Source: Actinomycetes bacterium (GTDB lineage: Bacteria > Actinomycetota > Thermoleophilia > Solirubrobacterales > Solirubrobacteraceae). From it: a stretch of 9,884 nt of DNA. Where the stretch lies: NCBI GenBank assembly GCA_023405705.1, contig JAEXXR010000140.1:1-9884 (forward strand), read 5' to 3'. Shown here piece by piece: positions 8,128 through 9,884 of the stretch (position 1 is its first letter; each line of letters opens with the position of its first letter). The position numbers and the translations under genes are program-made. Below the pieces are notes generated by a model. It was given only the letters and a program-made list of their open reading frames with translations, made no database searches and was not told the origin of the DNA.

Positions 8128-8372
8128 CTGGGCGCGGACGCCTCCGCGGCGTTGTCGGGCGCCTGTGCGCCAGGTTTGCACTTGGCGGCGGTGTGTGACC
8201 CGATCGGTGTTAGGGCGGTGGGTGCTCACATCTCCCGTGCGCGCGGGCGATTCCCATAGGTGGCCACCGGCCCGCAAGGCTGGCAGTTTGTGTCCTGACA
8301 TGAGACACTCGCGTCTCGTCCGACTGACCAGTCAATGGGCGAAGATGGCATGGATTGGCTGGTTAAACGCTT
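8128..8372 (+). other. intergenic region without a supported gene, dyad-rich
   Basis: No ORF here has a credible start site, codon bias or recognisable protein. Several small dyads are seen: CGCCAGG/CTTGGCG (8168-8187), CCCG/CGGG (8234-8247), the palindrome GGTGGCCACC (8259-8268), and GAGAC/GTCTC (8302-8317). GC content falls sharply after about 8330, to roughly 44% over 8331-8410. The region could hold further unannotated RNA or regulatory sequence, but nothing specific can be named. Confidence 0.4.
8325..8365. other. 12-bp imperfect inverted repeat at the start of an AT-rich island
   Basis: TGACCAGTCAAT (8325-8336) can pair with ATTGGCTGGTTA (8354-8365) over twelve positions, two of them G-T wobbles, with a 17-base loop. 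A tighter dyad, GACTG-AC-CAGTC (8322-8333), overlaps the left arm. The pair ends seven bases before a predicted -35 element, a suitable place for a regulator or for the 3' hairpin of an upstream transcript. Confidence 0.45.
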
Positions 8373-8400
8373 TTGTATTGGTCGACTTTTGTAGTAGGCT
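8373..8400 (+). promoter_or_regulatory. promoter in the hsp20-tgt gap
   Basis: TTGTAT (8373-8378) and TAGGCT (8395-8400) are separated by 16 bases in the most AT-rich stretch of the window. TAGGCT matches the actinobacterial -10 pattern well. The predicted start is near 8407, which would give a transcript running into the hairpin at 8546-8577 and possibly on into tgt. Confidence 0.55.
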
Positions 8401-8406
8401 GATTTT

Positions 8407-8578
8407 CGTTCCAACGAGGCACCGTTGAGCAGTCAACTTCGGGGCCCCGCTCCATCGTCGGCCTGGCCGGCCGGCGGCCGGGTCGATCCGGGTCAAAGCA
8501 GAGCGACCGGATCGCACCCGTTCTGTCAACAGGCCACCTACCGCAAACGAGCCCGTGGTCCCCGCCACGGGCTCGTTC
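8407..8578 (+). ncRNA. candidate structured small RNA or tgt leader (unidentified)
   Basis: The interval lies between a promoter-like element and a strong terminator, has no plausible ORF, and is about 170 bases long. Internal structure: CGATCCGG (8484-8491) pairs with CCGGATCG (8507-8514), extended by GTC/GAC around an A-rich loop. Distal parts also pair: GTTGA(G)CAG (8424-8432) with CTGTCAAC (8523-8530), and CGGG (8440-8443) with CCCG (8517-8520), leaving a 7-base bubble on one side. This resembles the long bulged hairpin of 6S RNA only in outline. A tgt leader with a conditional terminator is the other reading. No signature of tmRNA, SRP RNA, RNase P RNA or a common riboswitch was recognised. 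Confidence 0.4.
8546..8577 (+). terminator. strong hairpin terminator upstream of tgt
   Basis: A perfect 13-bp stem, AACGAGCCCGTGG (8546-8558) with CCACGGGCTCGTT (8565-8577), has a 6-base loop. The 3' arm ends in a short TT and there are As on the 5' side, so it could work in both directions, although the T-tract is poor. It ends the putative transcript starting near 8407, or serves as an attenuator 93 bases before tgt. Confidence 0.7.
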
Positions 8579-8656
8579 GCGTCCGGGGCCGGTTTCGCGC
8601 GCCTGGCGGACAGGGAGCGCCGGGGCGGCGGGAGCGGGCCGGCGGCAGTGATCCTC

Positions 8657-8662
8657 TAGGGT
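8657..8662 (+). promoter_or_regulatory. possible -10 element for a near-leaderless tgt transcript
   Basis: TAGGGT fits the pattern TAnnnT and lies eight bases before the tgt ATG, the spacing seen for leaderless genes in actinobacteria. No -35 is recognisable. The same bases include AGGG, nine bases from the ATG, which could instead be a weak ribosome site. The two readings cannot be separated from sequence alone. Confidence 0.35.
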
Positions 8663-8670
8663 CCTGCGGG

Positions 8671-9884
8671 ATGGCCCCGCTTCTCGAGATCCAGCATCGC
8701 GACCCCGGTTCGCTCGCACGCACCGGCGTCCTCAACCTCGCGCACGGCCAGGTGCGCACGCCGGCCTTCGTCCCGCTCGCGACGAAGGGCACGATCAAGG
8801 GCCTGGAGCCGCGCGAGGTGCGCGCGCTCGGCTACGACATGGTGCTCGGCAACACCTTCCACCTCTTCCTCGCGCCCGGCCACGAGCTGGTCAGAGAGCA
8901 GGGCGGCCTCCACGAGTTCATGCGCTGGGAGGAGCCGATCATCACCGACTCCGGCGGCTTCCAGGTCTTCTCGATGGGCCACGGAACGGTCGCCGACGAG
9001 ATCAAGGGCCGCGCGCCCAGCGGCGCCGATCGCGCGGGCGCGATCCTCGGGATCGAGGAGGAGGGCGTCCGCTTCCGCTCCTACATCGACGGCGGCGAGC
9101 GGTTCATGGCGCCGGAGACCTCGATGGAGGTGCAGGCGGCGCTGCGCTCCGACATCGCGCTCGCCTTCGACGAGTGCACGCCCTTCCACGTCACGCGCGA
9201 CTACACCGAGCGCTCGACCGAGCGGACCCACCGCTGGCTCGACCGCTGCATCGCCTGGCACGAGCAGAACCCGACGCCGGGCCAGGTGCTCTACTCGATC
9301 TCCCAGGGCGGCGTCTACGAGGACCTGCGTCGCGCCGCGACGCGCCACATCGCGCAGACGAGCGCGCCCGGCGTCGCGATCGGCGGCTCGCTCGGGGCTG
9401 ACAAGCCGCAGATGTACGAGGTCGTCGGCTGGGCGACAGACGAGCTGGAGCAGGTCGCGCCCGACAAGCCCCGCCACCTGCTCGGGATCGGAGAGGTCGA
9501 CGACCTCGTGCGCGGCGTCGAACTGGGCATCGACACCTTCGACTGCGCGATGCCGACGCGGATCGGCCGCCACGGGATGGCGCTCGTGCCCGACCCGGCG
9601 AGACGGTGGCGGATCGACCTGACGAAGGGCCGCATGAAGCAGGCGAAGGAGCCGATCATGGAGGACTGCCCGTGCCCGGCGTGCAGCCAGGGCTTCACGC
9701 GCGCCTACCTCCACTACCTCTTCAGCGCCCACGAGCTGACCGCCCTGCGGCTGGTCACGCTCCACAACCTCGCGTTCATCGCGCGGCTGATGGCCGACCT
9801 GCGCGGCGCGATCGCGACCGGCACGCTGCCGCAGGTCGCCGCCGCGATCCGCGCCGGCGCGGCGCCGGGCGCGCTGGCGAGCGC
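8671..9884 (+). CDS. tgt: tRNA-guanine transglycosylase (queuosine pathway), 3' end outside window
   Basis: Exchanges the wobble guanine of GUN-anticodon tRNAs for preQ1 in queuosine synthesis; zinc-dependent TIM barrel. The window holds 404 codons without a stop, which covers nearly all of a typical protein, so only the C-terminal tail is missing. Key sites visible: DSGGFQVFS with Asp93 (base recognition), FDECT with Asp167, SQGGVYEDLR, and the GGSLGADKPQMYE and HLLGIGEVDDL segments. FDCAMPTRIGRHG holds the nucleophile Asp291. The zinc ligands are Cys333, Cys335 and Cys338 (CPCPAC) plus the histidine of LHNLAF (365). Between VFSMG and EEGVRFRS there is an insertion of about 15 residues compared with the short proteobacterial form. 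ATG 8671 gives the expected N-terminus. No queuosine-synthesis partner is in view. Confidence 0.96.
   Translation, partial: MAPLLEIQHRDPGSLARTGVLNLAHGQVRTPAFVPLATKGTIKGLEPREVRALGYDMVLGNTFHLFLAPGHELVREQGGLHEFMRWEEPIITDSGGFQVFSMGHGTVADEIKGRAPSGADRAGAILGIEEEGVRFRSYIDGGERFMAPETSMEVQAALRSDIALAFDECTPFHVTRDYTERSTERTHRWLDRCIAWHEQNPTPGQVLYSISQGGVYEDLRRAATRHIAQTSAPGVAIGGSLGADKPQMYEVVGWATDELEQVAPDKPRHLLGIGEVDDLVRGVELGIDTFDCAMPTRIGRHGMALVPDPARRWRIDLTKGRMKQAKEPIMEDCPCPACSQGFTRAYLHYLFSAHELTALRLVTLHNLAFIARLMADLRGAIATGTLPQVAAAIRAGAAPGALAS

Noticed and set aside
8012..8428. 138-codon open frame in the hsp20-tgt gap
   Set aside because: It reads through the strong hsp20 terminator and through the promoter-like AT-rich stretch, is arginine-rich with no recognisable domain, and has no ribosome site.
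8595..8612. Possible further copies of the hairpin family (GCCTGGCGG here, and GCCTGGC near 3339 and 8025)
   Set aside because: They share only the short GC-rich loop. The flanking TC bases and paired outer stems of the four accepted copies are missing.
8656..9765. 369-codon minus-strand frame opposite tgt
   Set aside because: The + strand carries a complete set of Tgt active-site and zinc-binding residues; the antisense frame is compositional shadow.

Overview
The window looks like a chromosomal housekeeping segment from a high-GC actinobacterium. Coding regions are roughly 70% G+C with third positions almost always G or C, and most starts have a clear Shine-Dalgarno. Two hints suggest a deep-branching lineage such as Thermoleophilia (Conexibacter/Solirubrobacter-like) rather than a streptomycete or mycobacterium: the rare arginine codon AGA is used repeatedly in nearly every gene, and gpmI and a helicase follow gap-pgk-tpiA where secG usually sits. 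This assignment is inference; no rRNA or marker tree is available.

Layout. Bases 1-168 are the 3' end of a gene resembling the aminotransferase-type C-terminus of MocR/PdxR-like proteins. Tandem GC hairpins and a leader follow. The main block, 319-4946, holds four lower-glycolysis enzymes on the + strand: gap, pgk, tpiA and gpmI. It runs directly into a superfamily 2 DExH helicase gene (4949-6628), with overlaps or near-contacts at three junctions (gap/pgk, tpiA/gpmI, gpmI/helicase). Together the enzymes convert dihydroxyacetone phosphate and glyceraldehyde-3-phosphate to 2-phosphoglycerate. After a short promoter-like gap come a MarR-family regulator (6725-7228) and, behind its own well-formed promoter and leader, a small heat shock protein (7467-7979) with a strong intrinsic terminator.

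The stretch 7980-8670 has no convincing protein gene. It contains two hairpins, an AT-richer island with a good promoter, and a second strong terminator just before tgt. This is consistent with a small structured RNA or an attenuated tgt leader. The tRNA-guanine transglycosylase gene tgt starts at 8671 and runs off the end of the window.

The most unusual signal is a set of four hairpins, in two tandem pairs (2487-2547 and 4873-4935). They keep a similar small core (TC, GCC, G-rich loop, GGC, TC in the three best copies), while the outer stems differ completely in sequence but stay base-paired. One pair fills the pgk-tpiA gap. The other lies inside the 3' end of gpmI and encodes a 24-residue tail with two PGGS motifs. 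This looks like a lineage-specific hairpin family that is interspersed, or selected at the RNA level, within a glycolytic operon.
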